DNA from: Thiomicrorhabdus sp.
Lineage (GTDB): Bacteria > Pseudomonadota > Gammaproteobacteria > Thiomicrospirales > Thiomicrospiraceae
Direction of reading: 5' to 3'
DNA: 64,000 nt
Assembly: GCF_963662555.1 (NCBI RefSeq)
Contig: NZ_OY759719.1
Location: 1,694,985 to 1,758,984, forward strand
Numbering within the stretch: position 1 is the stretch's first letter; each line of letters begins with the position of its first letter. Made by a program: the position numbers and the translations under genes. The notes below the pieces were generated by a model. The model did not search any database and was not told the DNA's origin. It worked only from the letters and a program-made list of their open reading frames with translations. Positions 63,442 to 64,000 of this stretch are shown one piece after another.

Positions 63442-64000
63442 TTAATGTCGATTTGAAGCCTTTACAGCGGTTTTTTGGGCCTTGTCATCAGTATAAGTAA
63501 TGGCCTCAGAAGCTTCACTTAATGGCTTAGGCTTATTAATTAATGCCAAATCTAACACTTCATCTACCCATCTAACCGGATGAATATCGAGTTTATTTTT
63601 AACTTCATCTGGCACATCTGCCAAATCTCTAACATTGTCATGTGGAATTAAAACGGTTTTAATTCCACCACGAAGAGCGGCAAGAAGTTTCTCTTTTAGC
63701 CCTCCGATCGGCAAAACCTCACCTCTTAGGGTGATTTCACCAGTCATGGCAACATCAGCTCTAACAGGTATTTTAGTTAAAACTGATGTAATTGCTGTAC
63801 AAATAGCAATACCAGCACTTGGACCATCTTTTTTGATAGCCCCTTCAGGAAAGTGTAAATGCAGGTCGTTTGTTTCATAAAAGTCATCGGGTAGCCCTAA
63901 TGCCTCTGAACGACTACGTATTACACTCATAGCGGCTTGTACTGATTCTTGCATAACGCTACCTAACTGACCAGTGCTAGACAGTTTTCCTTTACCAGGC
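63442..64000 (-). CDS. lon: Lon protease, C-terminal part (cut by the window edge)
   Basis: The proteolytic domain of ATP-dependent Lon; the coding frame continues to the window end ([23 protein letters not shown]), so the 5' part is outside. The catalytic serine is in [14 protein letters not shown] and the lysine in [15 protein letters not shown]. The C-terminal tail ([20 protein letters not shown]) is poorly conserved. About 185 of the usual 780-810 residues are present. Confidence 0.96.
   Translation of the reverse strand, partial: PGKGKLSSTGQLGSVMQESVQAAMSVIRSRSEALGLPDDFYETNDLHLHFPEGAIKKDGPSAGIAICTAITSVLTKIPVRADVAMTGEITLRGEVLPIGGLKEKLLAALRGGIKTVLIPHDNVRDLADVPDEVKNKLDIHPVRWVDEVLDLALINKPKPLSEASEAITYTDDKAQKTAVKASNRH
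63994..64000. repeat. Chromosomal palindrome copy, cut by the window edge
   Basis: The last bases TTTACCAGGC match the left arm of the palindrome, inside lon; the right arm is outside the window. Confidence 0.6.

Noticed and set aside
1..64000. CRISPR arrays
   Set aside because: No regularly spaced direct repeats with unique spacers are seen. The chromosomal palindrome is dispersed and irregularly spaced.
1..64000. The palindrome as a classical DNA uptake sequence
   Set aside because: Known uptake sequences of Neisseria and Pasteurellaceae are shorter and not palindromic; no competence gene is in this window. The idea is kept only as one possibility among several.

Overview
The window is a low-GC gammaproteobacterial chromosome segment. 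The gene content and two conserved neighbourhoods (rpsF-rpsR-DUF2232-rplI-dnaB-alr, and gyrA-serC-pheA-hisC-tyrA-aroA-cmk-rpsA-ihfB-lapA-pyrF) are typical of Gammaproteobacteria. The AT-rich style suggests a Thiomicrospira/Thiomicrorhabdus-like or other Thiotrichales bacterium. That placement is inference; no rRNA is present to confirm it.

Layout. 0.2-3.5 kb: dusA, an xseA with an extra N-terminal domain, xseB and an ArsC-like gene, then about 0.9 kb without genes. 4.4-10 kb: a small membrane protein, rpoN, a bicupin and a two-component pair. 10-20 kb (minus strand): SPOR-domain protein, YchJ-like protein, MATE pump, nudF, alr, dnaB and the rplI/rpsR/rpsF ribosomal cluster. 19.7-32.3 kb (minus strand): pyrF, lapA, ihfB, rpsA, cmk, aroA, tyrA, hisC, pheA, serC, gyrA, which together serve translation, nucleotide and aromatic amino acid supply, and DNA topology. 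32.5-45 kb: ubiG, gph, an SDR, small redox and cysteine-cluster proteins, an exported FmdE-like protein, a ybhGFSR-type ABC exporter and a CaCA exchanger. 54.8-61.2 kb: a yejABEF-type peptide ABC importer. 61.5-64 kb: fabI, two copies of a tRNA-Val/tRNA-Asp unit, hupB and the 3' end of lon.

The accessory region at 45.3-54.8 kb is the most unusual part. It holds a fossil chromosomal integron. An integrase remnant with its middle third and catalytic Arg/His box deleted lies on the plus strand at 54.4-54.7 kb. It is followed, reading on the minus strand, by four complete gene cassettes and a fifth that is truncated. Four attC sites can be drawn, and in every complete cassette the 7-base core at its start is the exact complement of the core in its own attC. 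The cassettes carry a BcgI-like restriction-modification pair, a small membrane protein, an unrecognised three-gene unit (a PD-(D/E)XK-type nuclease plus two paralogous small acidic proteins), a membrane protein with a HEPN-like R-x4-H motif, and an HNH-like protein cut off by a frameshifted REP-associated transposase. This reads as a small frozen defence-type island.

A second signal covers the whole window. The 12-base palindrome ACCAGGCCTGGT, usually inside TTTACCAGGCCTGGTAAA, occurs 12 times exactly and 6 more times with one mismatch, with another copy cut by the window end. It sits in genes (in all three reading frames) and between genes, and is absent from the whole accessory island. It looks like a highly iterated, sequence-level chromosomal motif of unknown function.
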